Positions 1 through 6,543 are shown, counted from the stretch's first letter. The stretch: DNA of 7,342 nucleotides from Sphingopyxis sp. (GCA_013911715.1 JACEST010000099.1:1-7342), one strand, 5' to 3'. Notes: generated by a model not told the origin, from the sequence alone. A program made the numbers and translations.

Positions 1-1
1 C

Positions 2-805
2 GTTCAGGAAATGCAGGGTGAAAAGATCGACATCATCCCCTGGTCCGAAGACACGGCGACCTTTGTCGTCAACGCGCTCCAGCCAGCAACGGTGCAGCGC
101 GTGGTCATCGACGAAGATGACGGCCGCATTGAAGTTGTCGTCCCCGACGACCAGCTCAGCCTCGCCATCGGGCGGCGCGGCCAGAATGTCCGCCTTGCCA
201 GCCAGCTGACCGGCAAGCAGATCGACATCATGACCGAGGCCGACGCCAGCGAAAAGCGCCAGCGCGAATTCGTCGAACGCTCGACGATGTTCCAGGAAGA
301 GCTGGATGTTGACGAAACGCTCGCCCAGCTACTCGTCGCCGAGGGCTTCAGCGAACTCGAAGAGGTCGGCTATGTCGCGCTCGACGAGTTGGCCGGCATC
401 GAAGGTTTCGACGAAGATCTGGCCGAAGAGCTGCAAAGCCGTGCATTGGAAGCGCTCGAAAAGCGCGAAGCCGCTGCGCGCGAAGAACGCCGCGCGATGG
501 GGGTCGAAGACGATCTGGCCGAAATGCCGCATCTGACCGAGGCGATGCTGGTGACGCTGGGCAAGGCGGGCATCAAGACGCTCGACGACCTTGCCGACCT
601 TGCCACCGACGAACTCATCGCCAAAAAGCGCCAGGACAACCGCCGCGGTCCGGCGCGCGAGCGCACCGAGGACAAGGGCGGCGTGCTCGGCGAATATGGC
701 CTCAGCGAAGAGCAAGGCAACGAGATTATCATGGCCGCGCGCGCGCACTGGTTCGAAGACGAACCGGCAGTCGAGGAGGCCGCCAATGCGGAACCCTCCC
801 AATGA
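2..805 (+). CDS. nusA: Transcription termination/antitermination factor NusA, C-terminal part (5' truncated by window)
   Basis: NusA binds RNA polymerase and nascent RNA, modulating pausing, Rho-dependent and intrinsic termination, and antitermination. The frame is open from base 2, so the start lies upstream. The Met codon at 11 is internal, because the residues around it (QGEKIDIIPWSED) are a conserved NusA KH-region segment. About 267 residues are visible. The second KH domain carries the GxxG loop as GRRG (DNA 170-181) in the context AIGRRGQNVRLAS. Two helix-hairpin-helix acidic repeats follow: one at roughly DNA 305-460, and a more diverged one at about 535-760 that holds a basic, charged insertion (KKRQDNRRGPARERTEDK). 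The acidic tail ends in a TGA at 803-805. The 3' end overlaps the next gene by 20 bp, as expected for the nusA-ylxR-infB operon. Identification is secure; the N-terminal polymerase-binding and S1 domains are outside the window. Confidence 0.97.
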   Translation, partial: VQEMQGEKIDIIPWSEDTATFVVNALQPATVQRVVIDEDDGRIEVVVPDDQLSLAIGRRGQNVRLASQLTGKQIDIMTEADASEKRQREFVERSTMFQEELDVDETLAQLLVAEGFSELEEVGYVALDELAGIEGFDEDLAEELQSRALEALEKREAAAREERRAMGVEDDLAEMPHLTEAMLVTLGKAGIKTLDDLADLATDELIAKKRQDNRRGPARERTEDKGGVLGEYGLSEEQGNEIIMAARAHWFEDEPAVEEAANAEPSQ

Positions 806-1532
806 CCCGCCAGAAGTAGTCGGCGAACCAGACGCGCGGCCACCGCGCGTACGGGGGAAGCATGTGCCCGAACGGCGCTGCATCCTGACGGGGGAGTGTG
901 TGCCAGCCGAACGGCTGTTGCGTCTCGCGCTCAGCCCCGACGGCGAAGTGTTGCCCGATGTACTGGCCAAGGCGCCCGGGCGCGGCGCCTGGATTGCGGT
1001 CGACCGCGCCGCGCTCGAAACCGCCGTGGCGAAGGGCAAGCTCAAGGGCGCCCTCGCGCGCGCATTCAAGACCAGCGACATCGCAATCCCCGCCGACCTG
1101 GGCGAGCGGGTTGCGGCGGCGTTGCAGCGGGTCACGCTCGACCGGCTCGGCCTTGAATCGCGCGGCGGCTATCTGATCACCGGCAACGAACGCATCGAAA
1201 CGGCGGCGCGCGGCGGCACGGTCGCGCTGCTGCTCCACGCCAGCGATGCCGCGCCCGACGGGCGGAACAAATTGGCGCAGGCGTGGCGCGTCGGCTCCGA
1301 CCGCGAAGGCAGCGGGATTGCGGGTACCATCTTGCCGGTGGACCGCGTCACGCTTTCTGTGGCATTGGGGCGCGAGAATGCCGTTCATATGGCATTGATC
1401 GACGCCCGCGCCGCCGCGCGCGTGCAAACACTGCTGGCCCGCTGGCAGTTTTATCTGGGATGGGCTAGGGACGCCGCCAATGGCGACCCGGCAAGCAAAA
1501 CGGGCGCGGACACGGCTGTGTCCGCCGATTGA
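786..1532 (+). CDS. ylxR: YlxR (DUF448) RNA-binding protein with C-terminal L7Ae-like domain
   Basis: This is the small nucleic-acid-binding protein that sits between nusA and infB. Family members are described as RNA- or DNA-binding regulators, and the exact role here is not known. The frame stays open upstream to 591, but the ATG at 786 is preferred: it has a strong Shine-Dalgarno GAGGAGG at 773-779 and leaves a 248-residue protein. Residues about 28-100 are the YlxR/DUF448 domain, with the hallmark PERRCILTGE near the start and PGRGAWI at 64-70. Residues about 119-215 look like the L7Ae/L30e-type fold encoded separately as ylxQ in Firmicutes (LGLESRGGYLITGNERIE, ALLLHASDAAPDG, LGRENAVHMAL). 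A two-domain arrangement of this kind is, as I recall, usual in alphaproteobacteria. The tail after about 230 is probably disordered. It overlaps nusA by 20 bp, and infB follows after 31 bp. Confidence 0.92.
   Translation: MRNPPNDPPEVVGEPDARPPRVRGKHVPERRCILTGECVPAERLLRLALSPDGEVLPDVLAKAPGRGAWIAVDRAALETAVAKGKLKGALARAFKTSDIAIPADLGERVAAALQRVTLDRLGLESRGGYLITGNERIETAARGGTVALLLHASDAAPDGRNKLAQAWRVGSDREGSGIAGTILPVDRVTLSVALGRENAVHMALIDARAAARVQTLLARWQFYLGWARDAANGDPASKTGADTAVSAD
1506..1525 (+). promoter_or_regulatory. Perfect 8-bp RNA hairpin at the ylxR/infB junction
   Basis: An inverted repeat GCGGACAC (1506-1513) and GTGTCCGC (1518-1525) encloses a GGCT loop. It lies in the last codons of ylxR and ends 4 nt before its TGA. 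The next U-run, five T at 1539-1543, starts 13 nt past the stem, which is too far for a standard intrinsic terminator. The fold could act as a processing or stability element, a pause, or a translational control structure ahead of infB. Only the symmetry is seen; the function is inferred. Confidence 0.4.
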
Positions 1533-1563
1533 ATATGGTTTTTGAAGGATAAGTGGGTTTTCG

Positions 1564-4098
1564 ATGAGTGACGAACAGGACAAGCCGACCTTGACGCGCA
1601 AGCCGCTGGGGCTGAAGCGCACGGTCGAGGCTGGCCAGGTGCAACAGCAGTTCAGCCACGGCCGCCGCAACACGGTGGTGGTCGAGGTGAAGCGCCGCCG
1701 CCTGATCGGGCGGCCCGGTGAGGCTGCGCCTGAAGTCGAACTTGCGCCCGAACCCGCTCCGGCTCCGGCACCTGCACCGGTCGCCAAACCGGCGCCCGCC
1801 CCGGCACCCGCCGCGCCGCGCGTCAGCGAAGCAAACAGCCTGATGTCGCGTCAGGAGCGCCAAGCCCAATTGCTGCGCGAAGCTGAAGAGGCGCGCCTAT
1901 CCTCGCTCGAGGAAGCGCGCCGCCGCGAAGAGCAGGAACGCGCGCGCCAGCAGGAACTGGAACGCGCCCGCACCGAGCAGCGTAGTGAAACGCCCGCTGC
2001 CGCCGTGACCGAGGCCGCCGCGCCGCCAGCTGCGCCAGTGGAAACGACCGAACCAGTGGCCGCTGCTGAACCGGCTGGCGAGGAACGCAGCGCGACCCCG
2101 GCACCGGCCCCGCGCCGCTTTACGCCCATTGCTGCGCCCAAACGCCCCGAACCCAAGCCGGCCAAGCCACAGGGCGACCGCAAGGGCGCAGGCGACAGCC
2201 GCCGCCAGTCGGGCAAGCTGACCGTCACACGCGCGCTCAACGACGACGAAGGCGCGCGTGCGCGCAGCCTTGCCGCGCTCAAACGTGCGCGCGAAAAGGA
2301 AAAGCGCGCGCATATGTCGCACAGCGGCCCGCGCGACAAACAGGTCCGCGAAGTCGTCGTCCCCGATGCGATCACGGTGCAGGAACTCGCCAACCGCATG
2401 GCCGAAAAGGGTGCTGATCTGGTCAAGGCGCTGTTCAAAATGGGCGTGATGGTGACGATCAACGAAACCATCGACCATGATACCGCCGAACTGCTCGTCA
2501 CCGAATTCGGGCACGAGGTGAAGCGCGTCAGCGAAGCCGACATCGATATCGACAGCGAAGCCGACGTCGATGCTGACGACACGCTGGCCCCTCGCGCGCC
2601 GGTGGTGACGATCATGGGCCATGTCGACCATGGCAAGACCAGCCTGCTCGACGCTTTGCGCGGCGCCAATGTCGTGTCAGGCGAAGCCGGTGGGATCACC
2701 CAGCATATCGGTGCCTATCAGGTGAAGACACCCGAAGGCGCGCAGATCACTTTTCTCGACACCCCGGGCCACGAAGCCTTCACTGACATGCGCGCGCGTG
2801 GTGCCAATATCACCGACATCGCGATTCTGGTGGTCGCGGCCGACGATGGCATCAAGCCGCAGACGATCGAATCGATCAACCATGCGAAAGCGGCCGGCGT
2901 GCCGATGATCATCGCGATCAACAAGATCGACAAGGACGGCGCCAACCCGCAGCGCGTGCGCGAACGCTTGCTCGAACATGAAATCATGGTCGAGGCGATG
3001 GGCGGCGAAGTGCAGGACGTCGAAGTGTCGGCGCTCAAGAAGCTCAATCTCGAAGGCCTGCTCAGCGCAATTGCGGTGCAGGCCGAAATCATGGAGCTGA
3101 AAGCCAACCCGACCCGGGCTGCCGAAGGCACGGTGGTCGAGGCCAAGCTCGACAAGGGCCGCGGCCCGGTGGCGACGATCCTCATCCGGCGCGGGACGCT
3201 CAAGGTCGGCGACATCTTCGTCTGTGGCTCGGAAAGCGGCCGCGTTCGTGCGCTCGTCAACGACAAGGGCCAGCAGATTAAGGAAGCCGGTCCGTCGATG
3301 CCGGTCGAGGTGCTCGGCCTTGGCGGCGTGCCGATGGCGGGCGATACGCTGACCGTCGTCGAAAATGAGGCGCGCGCGCGTGAAGTCGCGGCCTATCGCC
3401 ACGAAACCGCACTGCGCCAGCGCACGACGCAGGCCCCCGTCAGTCTGGAGGGCATGTTCAGCGCGCTCGCCGACAAGGCGAAGGTCATCGAGTGGCCGGT
3501 GGTCATCCGCGCCGATGTGCAAGGCTCGACAGAAGCCATCGTCAACGCATTGAACCGCCTCTCGACGCCCGAAATCCGCGTGCGGGTGCTCGCTTCGGGC
3601 GTCGGCGCGATTACCGAGGGTGACATGACGCTGGCGGCCGCAACCGGCGCGCCGATCATCGGCTTCAACGTCCGCCCCAACGCCAAGGCGCGCGAGCTCG
3701 CCAACCGCGACAAAGTGCGCTTCCTCTATTACGACGTCATCTATCACCTCACCGAAGCGGTGGCGAAGGAGATGGCGGGCGAGCTGGGGCCAGAGCGCAT
3801 CGAAACCGTGGTCGGCCGCGCCGAAGTGCGCGATGTCTTCTCGGCGGGCAAGCGCGACAAGGCCGCCGGTCTGCTGGTGCTCGAAGGCAGCATCAAAAAG
3901 GGTCTGTTCGCGCGTCTCACGCGCGAAGATGTCATCGTCTCGGCGACCACCATCGCCTCGCTGCGCCGCTTCAAGGACAATGTCGACGAAGTTCGCGCAG
4001 GCCTCGAATGCGGCGTTGTGCTGGCCGACACCAACGACATCAAGGCGGGCGACATGCTCGAAGTCTTCGAGGTCGAGGAACGCGAACGGACGTTATGA
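1564..4098 (+). CDS. infB: Translation initiation factor IF-2
   Basis: IF2 is the GTPase that places initiator fMet-tRNA on the 30S subunit and promotes 50S joining. At 844 residues it has a typical proteobacterial length. An N-terminal IF2-associated segment covers residues 1-50. A Pro/Ala-rich linker (61-86), a charged Arg/Glu coiled-coil-like stretch (about 95-142) and a second Pro/Ala/Lys-rich linker (about 143-215) follow. An IF2_N domain lies at about 262-322, and an acidic patch at 325-339. The G domain has G1 GHVDHGKT (352-359), G2 GGITQHIG (376-383), G3 DTPGH (399-403), G4 NKID (453-456) and G5 SAL (489-491), then domains II-IV to the C-terminus. The ATG at 1564 gives the expected conserved N-terminus. 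GAAGGA at 1544-1549 is a somewhat distant ribosome site, with a weaker purine run at 1551-1557. The C-terminus ends normally, so the downstream insertion did not disrupt it. Confidence 0.98.
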   Translation: MSDEQDKPTLTRKPLGLKRTVEAGQVQQQFSHGRRNTVVVEVKRRRLIGRPGEAAPEVELAPEPAPAPAPAPVAKPAPAPAPAAPRVSEANSLMSRQERQAQLLREAEEARLSSLEEARRREEQERARQQELERARTEQRSETPAAAVTEAAAPPAAPVETTEPVAAAEPAGEERSATPAPAPRRFTPIAAPKRPEPKPAKPQGDRKGAGDSRRQSGKLTVTRALNDDEGARARSLAALKRAREKEKRAHMSHSGPRDKQVREVVVPDAITVQELANRMAEKGADLVKALFKMGVMVTINETIDHDTAELLVTEFGHEVKRVSEADIDIDSEADVDADDTLAPRAPVVTIMGHVDHGKTSLLDALRGANVVSGEAGGITQHIGAYQVKTPEGAQITFLDTPGHEAFTDMRARGANITDIAILVVAADDGIKPQTIESINHAKAAGVPMIIAINKIDKDGANPQRVRERLLEHEIMVEAMGGEVQDVEVSALKKLNLEGLLSAIAVQAEIMELKANPTRAAEGTVVEAKLDKGRGPVATILIRRGTLKVGDIFVCGSESGRVRALVNDKGQQIKEAGPSMPVEVLGLGGVPMAGDTLTVVENEARAREVAAYRHETALRQRTTQAPVSLEGMFSALADKAKVIEWPVVIRADVQGSTEAIVNALNRLSTPEIRVRVLASGVGAITEGDMTLAAATGAPIIGFNVRPNAKARELANRDKVRFLYYDVIYHLTEAVAKEMAGELGPERIETVVGRAEVRDVFSAGKRDKAAGLLVLEGSIKKGLFARLTREDVIVSATTIASLRRFKDNVDEVRAGLECGVVLADTNDIKAGDMLEVFEVEERERTL

Positions 4099-4113
4099 AT
4101 CTGCTAAAATCCT

Positions 4114-4132
4114 AAATTGCAAATTGCGATTT
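4114..4132. promoter_or_regulatory. Candidate toxin-antitoxin operator: tandem heptamer plus near-palindrome
   Basis: AAATTGC occurs twice back to back (4114-4120 and 4121-4127). The second copy continues into AAATTGCGATTT (4121-4132), a 12-bp dyad with only its two inner positions mismatched. It lies in the AT-richer leader between infB and the toxin gene and overlaps the best promoter-like hexamer. XRE-type antitoxins commonly bind such dyads and repress their own operon, so this is a natural operator candidate. Binding is inferred. Confidence 0.35.
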
Positions 4133-4144
4133 CCGCATTATGCT
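4117..4144 (+). promoter_or_regulatory. Weak sigma70-like promoter candidate for the toxin-antitoxin operon
   Basis: TTGCAA (4117-4122) and TATGCT (4139-4144) are separated by 16 bp, each matching the consensus at four of six positions. The start of transcription would fall about 30 nt before the toxin GTG. TTGACG at 4150-4155 is a better -35 hexamer but has no plausible -10 at the right distance. The repeat operator overlaps the -35 of the first candidate, which fits autorepression. This rests on consensus matching only. Confidence 0.25.
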
Positions 4145-4180
4145 TTGTGTTGACGGTCGTTTTGGCTTAAGGCGTTCCGC

Positions 4181-4432
4181 GTGAGGATCGTTATCTCCAA
4201 GCCAGCGGGTCGGGCGCTGTTGCGATCAAACAAGCGTGGGTTGTTGACCGCGAAAATTGAAGAGCTGGCGGCTGACCCCGCAGCGCTCGCCAATAATATC
4301 ATTCGTTTGCAGGGGCGAGAGTCGTTCCGCTTGCGAGTTCAGGACTGGCGGATAATTTTCCGTATGGATCCGGACACTTTGTTTGTGGATGAAATCGAGC
4401 CGCGCGGATCGGCTTATGAGGATCGGACATGA
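4181..4432 (+). CDS. Type II toxin, RelE/ParE superfamily
   Basis: The 83-residue protein resembles RelE/ParE-fold toxins. RelE members cut mRNA in the ribosome and ParE members poison gyrase; which applies here cannot be told. Seen: an N-terminal beta strand (MRIVIS), two basic helices with a KIEELAADPAALANNI segment (25-40), then the characteristic beta hairpin RLRVQDWRIIF (50-60), and a C-terminal strand with EIEPRGSAYE (71-80). These are hallmarks of the group in which YRLRVGDWRVIF and a PRG..Y tail are typical. GTG at 4181 is the only start available after the in-frame TGA at 4151, and it is served by AAGG at 4169-4172. Base and codon choice is AT-richer than the flanking housekeeping genes (for example ATA at 4352), suggesting acquisition. 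The antitoxin start overlaps its stop by ATGA. Confidence 0.85.
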   Translation: MRIVISKPAGRALLRSNKRGLLTAKIEELAADPAALANNIIRLQGRESFRLRVQDWRIIFRMDPDTLFVDEIEPRGSAYEDRT

Positions 4433-4803
4433 CGGCACAATTTGTTGAAATTGGTGGTCAAACCATCGCCATGTTGCCCGCCGACGAATATGCGCGGCTG
4501 ATGGATGCAGCAGAAATGTTGGCAGATATTGCCGCCGCTGACCGCGCCGCAAGGCGATGCGACGAGGGGGAGGAATATGTGCCCCTGGAGCTAGTAAAGT
4601 TGATCATGGACGGCGAACATCCGCTGCGTGCGTGGCGAAAGTATCGCGGACTCACCATTGCGCAATTGGCTGCTGCAACGAGCACACAACCAGCGTTGCT
4701 GTCGAACCTGGAGAATGGCAAAGCGCAAGGCAAGCCGGCGCATTGGCGTGCTCTCGCCGACGCGCTGAACGTCACCATCGACGACATCATGCCGCTCGAC
4801 TGA
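4429..4803 (+). CDS. XRE-family helix-turn-helix antitoxin
   Basis: The 124-residue protein is the probable antitoxin of the preceding toxin, which it should neutralise while repressing the shared promoter. Residues 1-60 form an N-terminal region (FVEIGGQTIAMLPADEYARL, then an Ala/Asp-rich helix) of the kind that precedes the HTH in antitoxins of this group. From about residue 66 there is a Cro/C1-type HTH: RAWRKYRGLTIAQLAAATS, then QPALLSNLENGK as the recognition-helix region, and a closing ALADALNVTIDDI. The start is firm: ATG overlaps the toxin TGA by 4 bp, with GAGGA at 4418-4422 six bases upstream. Toxin-before-antitoxin order with an HTH antitoxin resembles HigBA/RelBE-like hybrids. The DUF1697 gene follows its stop after one base, so the module is transcriptionally continuous with it. 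Antitoxin activity is inferred from context and fold. Confidence 0.85.
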   Translation: MTAQFVEIGGQTIAMLPADEYARLMDAAEMLADIAAADRAARRCDEGEEYVPLELVKLIMDGEHPLRAWRKYRGLTIAQLAAATSTQPALLSNLENGKAQGKPAHWRALADALNVTIDDIMPLD

Positions 4804-4804
4804 C

Positions 4805-5362
4805 ATGCCGCGCTATGTCGCGCTGCTCGGCAGCGTCAATGTCGGGCGCAACCGGGTGACGATGGCCGAACTGCGCCGCGCGTTTGAGGGCGAGGGGCTG
4901 ACCAACGTCGAAACCGTGGTGGCCAGCGGGAATGTGTTATTCGACCATGACGCCCGCCCGACCGACGGGCTGGGCGAGAAACTGGCGGCGCTGATGCTCG
5001 ACCATTTCGGTTTCACCAGCACTGCCATCGTGCGCAGCCGCGAAGAGCTGGCGGCAGCATCGACGGGCAACCCCTTTGTCGCCGATGGCGACGCCGCTCT
5101 GGTCCATAGCATGTTCCTGACCGCGCAGCCGACGCCCGACCAGTTCGATGCGATGGTGGTGCGCTATTCGGGGCGCGGGCCCGAACGCATGGCGCTGGGT
5201 GACCGCGCGCTGCATATCGACTATGTGGACGGCGTGGGCCGCAGCGCGCTGACCGGCGCGTTCATCGAACGCCAATTGCAGTGCAAGGGCACAGCGCGCA
5301 ACGTCCGTTCGATCGCGCGGATCATCGCAAAAATGGACGAGCAGGCGGGGAATACAGCATGA
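4805..5362 (+). CDS. DUF1697 family protein
   Basis: This 185-residue protein has the full length of the DUF1697 family, whose function is not known. Matching family landmarks are the N-terminus RYVALLGSVNVGRNRVTMAE (3-22), aligned to the usual YVALLRGINVGG; the SGNVLF strand (41-46); NPF (89-91); and the C-terminal KGTARNVRSIARIIAKM (161-177), aligned to a typical ARNWRT...L motif. It departs from the family at two usually conserved places: the LRGINVGG core reads LGSVNVGRN, and the Trp of ARNW is Val (167). It begins one base after the antitoxin stop and has no clear Shine-Dalgarno, so translation probably depends on ribosomes terminating upstream. It overlaps rbfA by ATGA. No membrane segment or signal peptide is visible. 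A link to ribosome assembly is suggested only by position. Confidence 0.85.
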   Translation: MPRYVALLGSVNVGRNRVTMAELRRAFEGEGLTNVETVVASGNVLFDHDARPTDGLGEKLAALMLDHFGFTSTAIVRSREELAAASTGNPFVADGDAALVHSMFLTAQPTPDQFDAMVVRYSGRGPERMALGDRALHIDYVDGVGRSALTGAFIERQLQCKGTARNVRSIARIIAKMDEQAGNTA

Positions 5363-5754
5363 AAAAAGAAGCCCCCGTCGGCCCCTCGGTCCGCGTATTG
5401 CGCGTTGGCGAACAGGTGCGCCACATTTTGTCCGACATCCTCGCGCGCGGCGATGTCCATGACGATGTGCTGACCGCGCAGCCGATCAGCATCACCGAGG
5501 TGCGCATGTCGCCCGACCTGCGCCATGCGACCGTGTTCGTCAAACCACTGCTGGGCCGCGATGAGGATGCGGTGCTCAAGGCGCTGCGCACCAACACCGC
5601 CTTCCTGCAAAAGACCGTCGCGGCCAAGGTGCGGATGAAATATGCCGCGAAACTCAAATTCCTCGCCGACGAAAGTTTCGACGAGGCAAGCCATATCGAC
5701 AAGTTGCTGCGCGATCCCAAAGTGGCGCGGGACATTGCCGCGCCAGAGGAATAA
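5359..5754 (+). CDS. rbfA: 30S ribosome-binding factor RbfA
   Basis: RbfA is a cytoplasmic single-domain KH-type protein that binds the immature 30S subunit near the 5' end helix of 16S rRNA and is needed for late maturation, especially in the cold. The frame is open from 5281, but the ATG at 5359 gives a normal family start and a 131-residue protein. It overlaps the DUF1697 stop as ATGA, with GGGGAA (5347-5352) as a modest ribosome site. Family signatures are RVLRVGEQVRHILSDIL (12-28), the strand pair ITEVRMSPDLRHATVFV (45-61), and the second helix into KYAAKLKFLADESFDEASHIDKLL (94-117). It belongs with nusA-ylxR-infB, but here it is separated from infB by about 1.26 kb. The customary truB neighbour is not found downstream. 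Confidence 0.96.
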   Translation: MKKEAPVGPSVRVLRVGEQVRHILSDILARGDVHDDVLTAQPISITEVRMSPDLRHATVFVKPLLGRDEDAVLKALRTNTAFLQKTVAAKVRMKYAAKLKFLADESFDEASHIDKLLRDPKVARDIAAPEE

Positions 5755-5757
5755 CTC

Positions 5758-5904
5758 TCACGCCGGCACCAACCACGCCCAGATTATGACCGTCACCTGC
5801 TTCCCGACAATCAGCGCATAGGCCGTCATCGCGAAACCGCAGCGGTTGATCATGGTGGTAATTGGGCCGAACTTGGCAAGCACTGTTTTCGTCAATGCGC
5901 CCAT
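5758..5904 (-). CDS. Putative small membrane protein, 48 aa, convergent to rbfA
   Basis: A minus-strand ORF starts at the ATG whose first base is 5904 and stops at TGA (5760-5758). It encodes 48 residues beginning MGALTKTVLAKFGPITTMIN. The C-terminal half is hydrophobic (FAMTAYALIVG and VTVIIWAWLVPA), suggesting one membrane helix or hairpin. By hand count 38 of 48 codons end in G or C (about 79%), with much lower GC at second positions, which is the pattern of real genes in this genome. The stop lies 3 bp from the rbfA stop, and the start is 39 bp from the divergent tdk start. No good Shine-Dalgarno is seen (AGGGGCGG is about 15 nt away). The frame runs open into the tdk antisense, but ATG 5904 is the sensible start. 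I do not recognise a family. The alternative is a non-coding spacer carrying tdk control sites. Confidence 0.5.
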   Translation of the reverse strand: MGALTKTVLAKFGPITTMINRCGFAMTAYALIVGKQVTVIIWAWLVPA

Positions 5905-5943
5905 GTCTATGCAAGCGCCGCCCCTAACGTTTATGACGCCGCC

Positions 5944-6543
5944 ATGGCTAAGCTCTATTTCTACTACGCCAGCATGAACGCGGGAAAGTCCACCACGTTG
6001 TTGCAGGCCGATTTCAATTATCGCGAACGCGGCATGCGCACCATGTTGTGGACCGCGGCGCTCGATGACCGGTTTGACGTCGGCGCGGTCACCAGCCGCA
6101 TTGGCCTCAGCGCCAACGCGCACCGTTTCGACCCCGACACCGACATGCGCGCGGCGGTGCTCGCCGAACATGCCGCGCAGCCGCTCGCCTGTGTGCTCGT
6201 CGACGAAGCGCAGTTTCTGACGCGCGCCCAAGTGCTCGATCTCGCGCGGCTCGCCGACGAGGATGATATTCCCGTCGTCTGCTATGGCCTGCGTACCGAT
6301 TTTGCGGCGGAGCTGTTCCCCGGCTCGGCGGCGCTGCTCGGCATCGCTGACACGCTGGTCGAATTGAAGGGCGTGTGCGAATGCGGGCGCAAGGCGACGA
6401 TGAACTTGCGCGTCGATGGCGCGGGCCGCGCGGTGCTCGACGGCGAACAGACCGAGGTTGGCGGCAACGACCGCTATGTCGCGCTGTGCCGTAAACATTT
6501 CATGGCGGCGCGGCGGGCGGAGGCGGAGGCGCGCGGTGCGTGA
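5944..6543 (+). CDS. tdk: Thymidine kinase (type II, TK1-like)
   Basis: This enzyme phosphorylates thymidine (and deoxyuridine) to the monophosphate with ATP in the pyrimidine salvage pathway, in the cytoplasm. The 199 residues align end to end with my recollection of E. coli Tdk. Landmarks are the N-terminus KLYFYYASMNAGKSTTLLQ with the P-loop at 10-17; NYRERGMRT (25-33); DDRF and SRIGL; the VLVDEAQFL segment with the catalytic Glu at 88; the lasso-loop region CYGLRTDF (113-120) and ELF; and the structural zinc site formed by C145, C147, C182 and H185 (CECGRK, CRKH). The C-terminus is Ala/Glu/Arg-rich. ATG 5944 gives the canonical start, but no clear Shine-Dalgarno precedes it, so the transcript may be leaderless or weakly initiated. 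It heads a new + strand group and overlaps the acetyltransferase gene by 8 bp. Confidence 0.97.
   Translation: MAKLYFYYASMNAGKSTTLLQADFNYRERGMRTMLWTAALDDRFDVGAVTSRIGLSANAHRFDPDTDMRAAVLAEHAAQPLACVLVDEAQFLTRAQVLDLARLADEDDIPVVCYGLRTDFAAELFPGSAALLGIADTLVELKGVCECGRKATMNLRVDGAGRAVLDGEQTEVGGNDRYVALCRKHFMAARRAEAEARGA

Noticed and set aside
591..785. N-terminal extension of the YlxR protein inside nusA
   Set aside because: The extra frame overlaps nusA. The ATG at 786 has a strong ribosome site and gives the expected start.
1530..1545. Intrinsic terminator between ylxR and infB
   Set aside because: The T-run is only five long and starts 13 nt beyond the stem, so the required stem-U-tract adjacency is missing.
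729..1787. Long minus-strand open frames (up to 352 codons) opposite ylxR and the start of infB
   Set aside because: They are antisense to secure genes, have low-complexity Gly/Ala/Arg composition and no recognisable domain. This is typical of shadow frames in high-GC DNA.
2677..3747. 356-codon minus-strand open frame opposite infB
   Set aside because: It is rich in His/Asp/Arg, mirrors the infB codons, and has no family resemblance. It is an antisense shadow of the IF2 GTPase region.
4788..4811. 8-bp direct repeat CATGCCGC (4788-4795 and 4804-4811) at the antitoxin/DUF1697 junction, considered as an insertion scar
   Set aside because: The copies do not flank the module and both fall on Met-Pro codons. 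No partner repeat was seen at the infB side, so chance is the simpler explanation.
5905..6498. Upstream extension of the small minus-strand ORF through the tdk antisense
   Set aside because: The part above 5904 lies opposite conserved tdk codons and looks like shadow sequence. Only the last 48 codons look protein-like.
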